Assembly: GCA_030589835.1 (NCBI GenBank)
Contig: JAUUZS010000029.1
Location: 1-14,884, forward strand
Source: Cyclobacteriaceae bacterium
GTDB taxonomy: Bacteria > Bacteroidota > Bacteroidia > Cytophagales > Cyclobacteriaceae
Length of the DNA stretch: 14,884 nt
Reading direction: 5' to 3'
Shown: one piece after another, positions 8,388 through 14,537 of the stretch
Numbering within the stretch: the stretch's first letter is position 1
How the letters are laid out: each line of letters begins with the position of its first letter
Notes under the pieces: generated by a model
The model's database searches: none
What the model saw: only the letters and a program-made list of their open reading frames with translations
Told to the model about the DNA's origin: nothing
Position numbers and translations under genes: made by a program

Positions 8388-8827
8388 TCCGGATACTTTT
8401 TGAAAATTGCCTCCATTTCATCAAGCTGCATAAGGTGGGTAGCATTTCTGAGTGTTTTTCTAAATATTTCTTCTATAGCCTTAAAATTCAACCCCATTCG
8501 AACACCTACTTCCATACAAAAGGAGACTTCTTCCTTATAAATCAACCGGTCAATTCCGGTAAGAATGATAAGCCGGTGAAATTGCTCAATGGCTTTCGCC
8601 TTATTATCGGGTACTGAAATCGTGATTTCCAATTCACCATTTTTAATGCGCTCAACATCGTGTTTTTCAATACCCAACCGTGCAGCCACAGAATTGATAA
8701 AATTCAACTCCAAATGAGATTCTTCTCCATCAACTCTGGATAGCTTAATGAGATCATTTAAATGACTCAGTTTTTCTTTCGAGTATGGATCCATTATTAA
8801 ATGAGGATTTGTTTTTTGATTCGTCAA
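8384..8827 (-). CDS. TerB-like (tellurite resistance-fold) helical protein
   Basis: The 147-aa product is cytoplasmic and almost entirely helical. It has the TerB-type pattern of an initial helix with 'LIKLSRVDGEESHLELNFINSVAARLGI' followed by more helices, with acidic residues (D and E in the RVDGEES turn) where TerB proteins place their metal-binding acids. Small proteins of this type are widespread in Bacteroidota. Their annotations vary and their role is not well established; resistance to tellurite should not be assumed. Start choice is uncertain: the ATG at 8827 is used, but an in-frame ATG at 8794 (MDPYSKEK) would remove 11 poorly structured residues. It is divergent from the DUF985 gene, with 83 nt between starts. 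Confidence 0.72.
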   Translation of the reverse strand: MTNQKTNPHLIMDPYSKEKLSHLNDLIKLSRVDGEESHLELNFINSVAARLGIEKHDVERIKNGELEITISVPDNKAKAIEQFHRLIILTGIDRLIYKEEVSFCMEVGVRMGLNFKAIEEIFRKTLRNATHLMQLDEMEAIFKKYPD

Positions 8828-8910
8828 CGTAAAAGTAACTAATTTTAATTTTTATAACTATACACTTAAAAACATGTGCAGAAAAGTGAATCCTGAAAAT
8901 ATAACATGAT

Positions 8911-9414
8911 ATGAAATCAGCAAAGTATTGGATTGATACCCTTAATCTGGAGCGTCATCCTGAAGGGGGTTATTTTAGTGAGGTTTATCGCTCGGATGAA
9001 AATATAGAAAAAAGTGCTTTGGCTCATAGATACAACGGTGACCGAAGTATGGCTACTTCCATCTATTTTCTTTTGAAAAAAGATGAGTTTTCCAGCTTTC
9101 ATCGAATACTGTCTGACGAAACCTGGCATTTTTATACCGGAACTACTCTTGAATTGTTTGTGCTGGATGATGATAAAAAATTAACGCGCCATTTGCTTGG
9201 TCAGGATCCTGAAGTTGGGGAAATCCTTCAATTTACCATTCCGCGTAATCATTGGTTTGGAGCCAAAGTTATGAACGCAAACAGCTATGCATTATTGGGT
9301 TGCACAGTTGCTCCCGGATTTTATTTTGACGATTTTGAATTGGGTAATAGGAAAAAACTGATCGAAGAATTCCCCAGTCACAAAACCATCATTACTGAGC
9401 TGACAATTCACTAA
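8911..9414 (+). CDS. DUF985 (Cupin_5) family protein
   Basis: The 167-aa protein matches the DUF985 cupin family along its length: LERHPEGGYFSEVYRS (13-28), TSIYFLL (49-55), FHRILSDETWHFYTG (63-77), LELFVLDD (80-87), PRNHWFGAK (111-119) and GCTVAPGFYFDDFELG (130-145). The fold is a beta barrel related to sugar epimerases and other cupins. Conserved His and Glu residues (His64, Glu70, His73) line the expected pocket. The natural substrate of the family is not known. The ATG at 8911 gives the usual compact N-terminus (MKSAKYWIDTLNLERHPEGG). Its stop is followed after 6 nt by a long inverted repeat that may end transcription against the convergent fucosidase gene. Confidence 0.9.
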   Translation: MKSAKYWIDTLNLERHPEGGYFSEVYRSDENIEKSALAHRYNGDRSMATSIYFLLKKDEFSSFHRILSDETWHFYTGTTLELFVLDDDKKLTRHLLGQDPEVGEILQFTIPRNHWFGAKVMNANSYALLGCTVAPGFYFDDFELGNRKKLIEEFPSHKTIITELTIH

Positions 9415-9420
9415 TCCAAT

Positions 9421-9608
9421 TGGTTCTACCGTGAATTTAATGGAAGATAGTAAATTTTGTCAGAAGTCAGAAGACCGAAGTAAAAAAAGGTGAAAAACCA
9501 ATGCAGGAATAAGAAACATTAATATTTACTGATTTTGGAATTCTTTTCTTCCGACTCCTGACTTCTGGCTCTTGGACCAAAGTTTCTATTAAAATGACAG
9601 TAGAACCA
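9421..9608. repeat. Long imperfect inverted repeat (foldback element), about 188 bp
   Basis: TGGTTCTAC (9421-9429) pairs with GTAGAACCA (9600-9608) at the ends, and the next bases also pair (a GTnnnTTTAATnGAA pattern on both arms). A second arm pair inside is CAGAAGTCAGAAGACCGAAG (9461-9480), matching 17 of 20 positions with the complement of 9548-9567. The GAAGTCAGAAG / CTGACTTCTG type of sequence is common between genes in Bacteroidota. No coding potential was seen. It fills the whole gap between two convergent genes, so it may act as a two-way terminator, or may be a non-autonomous element. Confidence 0.6.
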
Positions 9609-9615
9609 TCCAAAT

Positions 9616-10986
9616 CTATTTATAATTTTCCAACTTAAATACCCATGCATAATCACATGGATTGGTAGCTGGATTAATATTTGGAGCGGTTATGGTCAGG
9701 CCTTTGTTATTTCCTTTGGCAATTACTTTACCATCAAAACCCAGCATGCTGACTTTTGCATTTTGAATTCCTTTTATAGTAAGTGGTTTTTCTGGAAACT
9801 GTGTACAGATCACAAATAGGTCTTTACCTTTTTGGGTGAAAAACACATTTGGTAATTTGGCAGCATCGGCTTTTTCCCAGCTGGTGGTACCATATATCGC
9901 TTCACCATTTACCGAAAGCCAGTCTCCCATGTCTTTCAATCGTTGTTGTTGGATTACAGGAATTCTTCCGTCAGCAGTTGGGCCAATATTTAAGAGTAGG
10001 TTTCCACCGCGTGCCACTTTGTCGATCAGGATGTGCACTACTTCTTCTGAAGTGGAATAACTTTCCAGGTTTTCATTTCTGTTATAACCAAAAGAGCCTC
10101 CTATTCCCCGGCACTCTTCCCAGGGGTGCTCAAGGGTTTCTGTCATGACACCCGCATGGACAAGGTCGTATTCTGTAGTATAAATGCCCCCGTGTTTGCT
10201 GCGGGTTTCTTTTCCCCAACGGTCGTTTACCACCACTTTATTTTTAACCGGTGACTCGTTGTACAACCAGGCCAGAAATTCGGTGCTTTTCCATACCTCG
10301 CTGGGATGATCCCATTCCCCGTCTGTCCAGAGGATGTCTGGTTTGTAGCTGAGGACCAAATCTTTCATTTGTGGGATCATGTGCTCGTCGACATATTTAG
10401 TTACATCCGTTTTGTACAGCGGATTGTACCATTCATATAAGGAATAATAATAGCCCATTCGAAGTCCTTCATCCCGCACGGCATGAATTAGGTCACCTGC
10501 CAAATCGCGATGTGGCCCTACATCAACGGCATTCCAATTCCAGGATTGCTGGTTTGGCCAAAGCGTAAATCCTTCATGGTGTTTTGACGTCAGTACCACA
10601 TATTTTGCACCGGAATTTTTGAATATCTTTGCCCAATCAGCAGGCTCAAACATTTCGCAGGTAAACCCTTTTACAAAATCCTGGTATTTAAAATCTTCGC
10701 CATAAGTTTCGTTATGAAATTCCACAAAATTCTTGTGGACTTTTGAATCCTGATTCATCAATTTGTTCCAGTACCATTCTGCATATTTGTCATATACAGA
10801 GGCATCAGTTGGCCCCCATGCCGGAACGGAAAATAAACCCCAATGAATAAAAATGCCAAATTTTGCATCGCTAAACCATTCCGGTATTGGGCGGCTGTCG
10901 ATGGATTCCCATGTCGGTTCATAATTTTGAGCGAAAGAAGAGGAATGTATTGAAACCAGTAGGAGAAGGACGAGTAAATATTTCAT
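9616..10986 (-). CDS. Alpha-L-fucosidase, glycoside hydrolase family 29
   Basis: The 456-aa enzyme has a type I signal peptide (MKYLLVLLLLVSIHSSSFAQ, cleavage expected near residue 19), so it acts in the periplasm or outside the cell. GH29 motifs are present in order: WFSDAKFGIFIHWG (37-50), YAEWYWNKL (68-76), FNAxDW-type FEPADWAKIFKNSGAKYVVLTSKHHEGF (113-140, with His136-His137), PDILWTDGEWD (216-226, Asp222 as the predicted nucleophile) and PWEECRGIGGSFGYN (288-302, Glu290 a candidate acid/base). GNLLLNIGPTADG (328-340) ends the barrel, and a short beta domain follows. GH29 enzymes release terminal L-fucose from glycans such as fucosylated glycoproteins or algal fucans. No SusCD pair, sulfatase or other glycosidase flanks it, so it is not in an obvious polysaccharide utilisation locus within this window. 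Confidence 0.95.
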   Translation of the reverse strand: MKYLLVLLLLVSIHSSSFAQNYEPTWESIDSRPIPEWFSDAKFGIFIHWGLFSVPAWGPTDASVYDKYAEWYWNKLMNQDSKVHKNFVEFHNETYGEDFKYQDFVKGFTCEMFEPADWAKIFKNSGAKYVVLTSKHHEGFTLWPNQQSWNWNAVDVGPHRDLAGDLIHAVRDEGLRMGYYYSLYEWYNPLYKTDVTKYVDEHMIPQMKDLVLSYKPDILWTDGEWDHPSEVWKSTEFLAWLYNESPVKNKVVVNDRWGKETRSKHGGIYTTEYDLVHAGVMTETLEHPWEECRGIGGSFGYNRNENLESYSTSEEVVHILIDKVARGGNLLLNIGPTADGRIPVIQQQRLKDMGDWLSVNGEAIYGTTSWEKADAAKLPNVFFTQKGKDLFVICTQFPEKPLTIKGIQNAKVSMLGFDGKVIAKGNNKGLTITAPNINPATNPCDYAWVFKLENYK

Positions 10987-11133
10987 ATATCGGGGTGTTA
11001 AATTTTCTGTCCTTAAAAATAAGTAATAATAGTCCAGAATCTAGTTTTGGGAAATTAATATTCGCAGAAACTAAATCTTAAAAAGTTGAGTTCGATCATA
11101 ATTTTATGTCATCACAGTCCAAATCAATATTCT

Positions 11134-11238
11134 GCGTCATTGCGAAAAATTTTAGGCACTAAAATTTTGTGGCAATCTCATTCTATAGGGACAGATTGCC
11201 ACGAAAACTCCAATGCTTTCCGTTTTTTCGCAGTGACG
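11134..11238. repeat. Intergenic palindromic repeat of the GTCATTGCGA...CGCAGTGACG type
   Basis: The outer arms are GCGTCATTGCGAAAAA (11134-11149) and TTTTTTCGCAGTGACG (11223-11238). An inner pair, GTGGCAATCT (11169-11178) and AGATTGCCAC (11193-11202), forms a second stem. A separate perfect hairpin, AAAATTTTAG-GCA-CTAAAATTTT (11146-11168), sits in the left half. Repeats starting with 'GTCATTGCGA' and containing 'GGCAATCT' are known as dispersed, non-coding palindromic elements in many bacterial genomes, including Bacteroidota. It lies upstream of the fucosidase and downstream of the TPR gene. Apart from this, the gap 10987-11328 holds only AT-rich sequence and a 14-bp palindrome ATAGGAGCTCCTAT at 11284-11297. 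Confidence 0.65.
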
Positions 11239-11328
11239 TGGTTTTTATTAATCGAATTCAGGTTAAAAAGTTGATTATAAAAGATAGGAGCTCCTATGAA
11301 ATTCCGCTAAACCAATTTCCGATATACC

Positions 11329-11739
11329 CTATCCGCCGATGTTGATAATTTCTGCAATTTTCTTTTGAATGTGTGCTACTTCCCCTTCCCCATCATTTGC
11401 CTTAATGGTATTCATGGTGCGCACATAATACTCAAGTGCTTTGTCAGGAAGTTGATTTTCATTATAGTAATCTGCTTTGAGTTCGAGATTGAATGGAGTT
11501 TCGGCAATCTCTAAAGATTGATCGAGCCATTTTGCGGCTTCTTTAAGGTTCACTTTTCTTTCGAAGCATTTTTCAGCACTAATTGCGAGGGTGTACCAAT
11601 CATCTGGGTCTGCGCTCTCTACCGCATCTCTGGTTTTTTCAGTAGTTCGGTCATCGCTTAGAGCAAAAGAAACGTTGATGCTCAATGCAAAAAATACCAG
11701 CAATGCAGAAAGGGCTGATTTAAGCGATTCAAATTTCAT
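11329..11739 (-). CDS. Exported small TPR-repeat protein
   Basis: The 136-aa product begins at the ATG at 11737-11739 (MKFESLKSALSALLVFFALSINVSFALSDD), which gives a normal signal peptide with cleavage near the SFA-LSDD junction. A longer reading frame from 11787 would put a charged 16-residue extension in front of it and is less likely. The mature part is short and helical with two TPR-like repeats: 'DDWYTLAISAEKCFERKVNLKEAAKWLDQSLEIA' and 'FNLELKADYYNENQLPDKALEYYVRTM'. TPR proteins act as protein-binding scaffolds; the partner is not identifiable here. It lies downstream of the M56 gene, but the strong terminator at 11981-12017 suggests separate transcription. No cysteine lipobox is present, so a soluble periplasmic location is expected. 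Confidence 0.75.
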   Translation of the reverse strand: MKFESLKSALSALLVFFALSINVSFALSDDRTTEKTRDAVESADPDDWYTLAISAEKCFERKVNLKEAAKWLDQSLEIAETPFNLELKADYYNENQLPDKALEYYVRTMNTIKANDGEGEVAHIQKKIAEIINIGG

Positions 11740-11770
11740 GATCTTTTTATTATGGTGATAATAACCTGGT

Positions 11771-11797
11771 CTTCGTACCAATTGCATTTATACGAAG
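11771..11797. repeat. 7-bp inverted repeat in the TPR-gene leader
   Basis: CTTCGTA (11771-11777) and TACGAAG (11791-11797) are exact complements separated by 13 nt, 32-58 nt upstream of the chosen start. It could be a leader hairpin or a regulator site; it may also be chance. Confidence 0.3.
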
Positions 11798-11821
11798 GTT
11801 GTGCCAAAAACGATAAAGTAC

Positions 11822-11842
11822 ATTATATCAGCATGATATAAT
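11822..11842. promoter_or_regulatory. Perfect 9-bp palindrome upstream of the TPR gene
   Basis: ATTATATCA-GCA-TGATATAAT is a perfect inverted repeat with a 3-nt centre, 83-103 nt upstream of the TPR gene start. It could be an operator for a dimeric regulator or a small hairpin. Next to it, ATAGCCTCA (11844-11852) and TGAGGCTAT (11909-11917) form another exact 9-bp inverted repeat. The rest of 11843-11980 shows no credible gene. Confidence 0.35.
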
Positions 11843-11980
11843 AATAGCCTCACTTAAAGGAGTAAAATGTGTTCGGATATGAAACACTATTTGAGCTGAA
11901 ATGGACAATGAGGCTATGGATGCAAGGTTGATAATAGCAAAAAACCAAAGGGTAAAAGCGGAAAGGCAAAGCTGAATGAT

Positions 11981-12017
11981 AAAAACCGGCTGCGAAATTC
12001 AGGGAATTTTGCAGCCG
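11981..12017 (-). terminator. Intrinsic terminator of the BlaI/M56 operon
   Basis: On the minus strand, 7 nt after the M56 stop codon, CGGCTGC-AAAATTC and GAATTTC-GCAGCCG form a GC-rich stem (11987-12017) with a short CCT loop, followed directly by GTTTTTATC. This is a classic Rho-independent terminator and marks the end of the two-gene unit. Confidence 0.85.
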
Positions 12018-12024
12018 TTGTAAT

Positions 12025-13494
12025 TTATAATTCAATCAATACAAACTCAATATCAACCGTTTTAGCATCATGATTTGGTATTGGGTCAATCATTACTTCA
12101 TCCTTTTTAAAGAATCCACTTTCAGCAATATTTTTTTGCGATTGAATTAGCTTGGAACGATTGAATGGTTCTCCACGTTTAAAATTAATCATTTCCAGCA
12201 CTTTTGATGTTTCGATTTTACGGTTTCCTTTTATAATGATTTTATCAATTTCAACAGAAAAGCCTTCATAAATTTGAAAATCCAAATAGGCCTCATTTCC
12301 TGTTATTTTTTCTTCCATAAGGATATTGAAAAATAAATATCCATTATCCATATAAAGTGAACTAATATCATCCCAGATAGGATTATACTTAAATTTTTCC
12401 ATAATCAATTCCTTACTATACACGTCTCCTTTTTTTATATCAAGTATCTTATTCAGCATGGCATCGTTATATATTGTGTTGCCATCCCATGAAATTTCTC
12501 CAATTGTTAATTCAGAAGCATCTATTTTTTCTGCTGTTTGTTCTGTCTTCAACTCTACAATTCTTTGTGCGGTTTGTTCTGTTTTCATCTCTACAGTTCT
12601 TTCCGTACAAGAAAAGAAAGCCATAAGTAATAAAACCATTGGTAAGGCAAATAAAAATTTTAACTTTTTCATCGTATTGTTTTTAGTTTGATTTAGCATA
12701 ATAATTCTGTTTTTAATATGGATCATCGAAAACTGGTGTGTTAATGGAATAGGCATTGTGTTTGAGGAAAGCCGAAGAATAAGTTTTGAATAGCTGTCAA
12801 CCCCATTCGTTTTGGAAATGACTTTTTCGTCGGCAATAAATTCATGAATTTGACGCAAGGATTGCTTCATAATTTTGGCAACAGGATTGAACCAGCAAAT
12901 GGCAGAAACCACTTCCATAAATAGAATATCTATCGTATGTCTTTGCCGAATATGAATTTTTTCATGTGTAAGGATATGTTCAAGTTCTTCGGGAGATATA
13001 TTAAGTTGATGATCATTGATGAAGACATATTTTAAAAAGGAAAAAAAGGAAGGGCCTTTTTTAATCCTGATGACTTTGTATCCTTCTTTATCATTGGCAT
13101 TGTTGCTCTTGATGAGGGCCATAACTTTCCGGATGCCACGAAAAAGTCTGAAAATATAAATTGAGAAACCAATTACGTATAGGTTAAAAAGGATAATTTC
13201 TATTATGGATTTTTGATTTATCAAATCCTGCTTGGGAGCATCAACGCCTGTATTAGTTAGTATTTGTGTATCAGAAAGCGCAAAGAGCGGAAATATTATT
13301 GAACTTTCAAGTGATCCTGGACTCCAAACACCAATACTTAATATCGGTATAATAAAACTGAATAAGCTTGTAAAAAGCAGGTAAATCCTATTTGCTTGGA
13401 AAAATGTATGCTTTTTGAAGAAAAAGTGATACAACAAATAAAATGCCGTTTGGCAAACGGATACTTGAAAAAGGTATATTAAAAAACTATTCAT
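12025..13494 (-). CDS. BlaR1-type M56 membrane metallopeptidase fused to two BamA-like POTRA domains
   Basis: The 489-aa protein has an N-terminal membrane module (helices about 5-24, 34-57 and 97-116), a cytosolic zinc peptidase domain with HEKIH at 177-181 and downstream HEFIADEKV (217-225, Glu218 the likely third zinc ligand), and a fourth membrane helix at about 277-295 ending in FFSC. A 12-residue segment repeated twice (301-312, 313-324; VE[ML]KTEQTA) forms a linker. The periplasmic tail is two POTRA domains: 329-411 (GEISWDGNTIYNDAMLNKIL, DISSLYMDNGYLFFNI) and 412-489 (IDKIIIKGNRKIETSKVLEM, FNRSKLIQSQKNIAESGFF, DPIPNHDAKTVDIEF). These resemble POTRA 3-4 of Bacteroidota BamA, without the later POTRA or barrel. 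In BlaR1 the tail senses beta-lactams and the peptidase then relieves BlaI repression. A POTRA sensor suggests a different, envelope-related input. Its start overlaps blaI by 8 nt. Confidence 0.9.
   Translation of the reverse strand: MNSFLIYLFQVSVCQTAFYLLYHFFFKKHTFFQANRIYLLFTSLFSFIIPILSIGVWSPGSLESSIIFPLFALSDTQILTNTGVDAPKQDLINQKSIIEIILFNLYVIGFSIYIFRLFRGIRKVMALIKSNNANDKEGYKVIRIKKGPSFFSFLKYVFINDHQLNISPEELEHILTHEKIHIRQRHTIDILFMEVVSAICWFNPVAKIMKQSLRQIHEFIADEKVISKTNGVDSYSKLILRLSSNTMPIPLTHQFSMIHIKNRIIMLNQTKNNTMKKLKFLFALPMVLLLMAFFSCTERTVEMKTEQTAQRIVELKTEQTAEKIDASELTIGEISWDGNTIYNDAMLNKILDIKKGDVYSKELIMEKFKYNPIWDDISSLYMDNGYLFFNILMEEKITGNEAYLDFQIYEGFSVEIDKIIIKGNRKIETSKVLEMINFKRGEPFNRSKLIQSQKNIAESGFFKKDEVMIDPIPNHDAKTVDIEFVLIEL
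12523..12594 (-). repeat. 36-bp tandem duplication encoding the linker before the POTRA domains
   Basis: Codons 301-312 and 313-324 encode VEMKTEQTAQRI and VELKTEQTAEKI, a near-exact duplication directly after the membrane helix. It lengthens a charged helical spacer between membrane and sensor domain. Confidence 0.8.
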
Positions 13495-13861
13495 TTCCTT
13501 TCTTTTTAAATTGATCGATCAACTCAGATAATTCGTTTACTTCCTCATTTGATAGCTCATTTTCCTTTACCATAAAGGAGACCACATTTTCTAAAGAGCC
13601 ATCAAAATAATTTGTGATAAGACTTTTAAGCGCAAATTTTTTGTACTTAAGTTTCGATACAATGGTCCGGTATTCATAGGTGTTGCCATATGCTTTATGC
13701 GAAACATAGCCTTTTGCCTCAAGAATTCTAATGATTGAAGAAACCGTGGTATACGGTGGTTTTGGATTTTGCATTTTGGCAATCACATCGTTTACAAAAC
13801 CCTTTTTTAGCTCCCATAAGATCTCCAGGATATTTAATTCCCTTTTTGTTAACTCTTTCAT
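13487..13861 (-). CDS. BlaI/MecI/CopY family transcriptional repressor
   Basis: The 124-aa protein is full length for the family. The N-terminal winged helix (residues 1-70) begins MKELTKRELNILEILWELKKG and contains PYTTVSSIIRILEAKGYVSHKAYGNTYEY, the recognition helix and wing typical of BlaI/MecI. The C-terminal helical dimer domain includes LENVVSFMVKENELSNEEVNELSELIDQF, which covers the region where BlaI and MecI are cut when the signal arrives (about residue 100). It binds DNA as a dimer and, by family analogy, represses itself and the partner peptidase gene, whose ATG lies inside the end of this gene (8-nt overlap, translational coupling). The GTTAA array just upstream is a good candidate for its operator. 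No beta-lactamase gene is present in the window, so the regulon is open. Confidence 0.93.
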   Translation of the reverse strand: MKELTKRELNILEILWELKKGFVNDVIAKMQNPKPPYTTVSSIIRILEAKGYVSHKAYGNTYEYRTIVSKLKYKKFALKSLITNYFDGSLENVVSFMVKENELSNEEVNELSELIDQFKKKGNE

Positions 13862-13865
13862 AATG

Positions 13866-13896
13866 GAAATGTATAACTTAAAAATGAGTTAAACAA
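13866..13896 (-). promoter_or_regulatory. Possible promoter of the BlaI/M56 operon
   Basis: On the minus strand TTG (13894-13896), a 20-nt spacer and TACATTTC (13866-13873) resemble the Bacteroidota -33 TTG / -7 TAnnTTTG promoter with one mismatch. The box is only 4 nt from the start codon, which would imply an almost leaderless transcript, so a promoter further upstream remains possible. A GTTAA motif (13888-13892) lies in the spacer. Confidence 0.3.
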
Positions 13897-13957
13897 CTAA
13901 ATAGGTAATTATGCAACGTTAAAATGCGTTAATTAATGTTAAGTTACGTTAAAAGAG
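13888..13957. promoter_or_regulatory. Phased GTTAA array, candidate operator of the BlaI/M56 operon
   Basis: GTTAA (TTAAC on the coding strand of blaI) occurs at 13918, 13928, 13938 and 13948, exactly 10 bp apart, and again at 13888, which is 30 bp before the first and so in the same phase. The four consecutive decamers all begin GTTAA. The motif therefore faces the same side of the helix each time. It lies 27-91 bp upstream of the blaI start. This fits cooperative binding by a repressor, though known BlaI/MecI operators in Gram-positive bacteria are built on TACA/TGTA dyads instead. Confidence 0.5.
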
Positions 13958-13980
13958 ATCATGAGAAGGTGTATCGATAA

Positions 13981-14292
13981 TGGGAATTCACAGAAATAAA
14001 GTACATTGTTGAATCCATTCAATAGGAATTAATAAAAGAACTGTATAAACAAGAACTCGCCGTTGGTGAAATATATACAACAACAGAAATTGCCAGGTGC
14101 TGTCCTAATCCTGTGATAAGAAAACCCATCGATAAAACTCAGGAATTGGAGCAGGTGATGAACAGTGGAATGCAGTTTCTTTCCGCGCTTTTCAAGATGT
14201 CGACAGGAAAGGAAATGGGTATTGAAGATCAGAAAATAAGTATTGATAAAGAAACCGGTGAAGTGACCATGAAATTTAAATTGCCAATCTAA
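13981..14292 (+). pseudogene. Interrupted reading frame, unknown product (likely gene remnant)
   Basis: On the plus strand the frame is open from 13981, hits a TAG at 14023-14025, then runs 88 codons from 14026 to a TAA at 14290-14292. The text on both sides of the TAG looks coding (EFTEIKYIVESIQ, stop, ELIKELYKQELAVGEIYTTT). It continues with EIARCCPNPVIRKPIDKTQE, QFLSALFKMSTGKEMGIEDQ and a charged beta-like end, ISIDKETGEVTMKFKLPI. There is no ATG, GTG or TTG near the start of the 88-codon part; the first ATG is at 14158 and would leave only 44 residues. I do not recognise the product. The simplest reading is a decayed gene with a premature stop and lost 5' end; a non-standard start is the alternative. 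Confidence 0.45.
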
Positions 14293-14315
14293 AAGTCAGT
14301 TCACAGTCACGAAAT

Positions 14316-14403
14316 CATCCGATGTGTTGCCTGAGGGGAAAGTGCGCATTCCTCGCAAAGCGTTTTTATTGCTATCGAATCCTTACTATTAAAACATCGG
14401 ATG
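14316..14403. repeat. Inverted repeat with T-run downstream of the interrupted frame
   Basis: CATCCGATGT (14316-14325) is the exact complement of ACATCGGATG (14394-14403), separated by 68 nt. The right arm is itself a short palindrome (AAAACATC-G-GATGTTTT) and runs into TTTTTG on the plus strand, as a terminator might. The stretch 14293-14540 holds no credible gene and is less AT-rich than most intergenic sequence here. Confidence 0.4.
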
Positions 14404-14537
14404 TTTTTGTTCACACGGTGCAGGCCTTTATTAAAAGCGGTCGCACTCCGCCTGTATCTTCCTGATCATATCGGAAAGCTCGGGGTGTTAAGGGTTTTTG
14501 ACTGATTTTTAATTAAAAGAATAGTTAATGCCTGAAC

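Noticed and set aside
8348..8617. 89-codon plus-strand frame
   Set aside because: It is antisense to the TerB-like gene and overlaps the end of the oxidase subunit-like gene.
11740..11787. Longer start for the TPR protein
   Set aside because: It would place 16 charged or polar residues before a clean signal peptide.
11850..12035. 61-codon minus-strand frame after the M56 gene
   Set aside because: It runs across the operon terminator and overlaps the M56 stop region; the sequence looks non-coding.
12025..13494. Beta-lactam sensor BlaR1 in the strict sense
   Set aside because: The C-terminal part has no penicillin-binding motifs (SxxK, KTG) and reads as POTRA domains instead.
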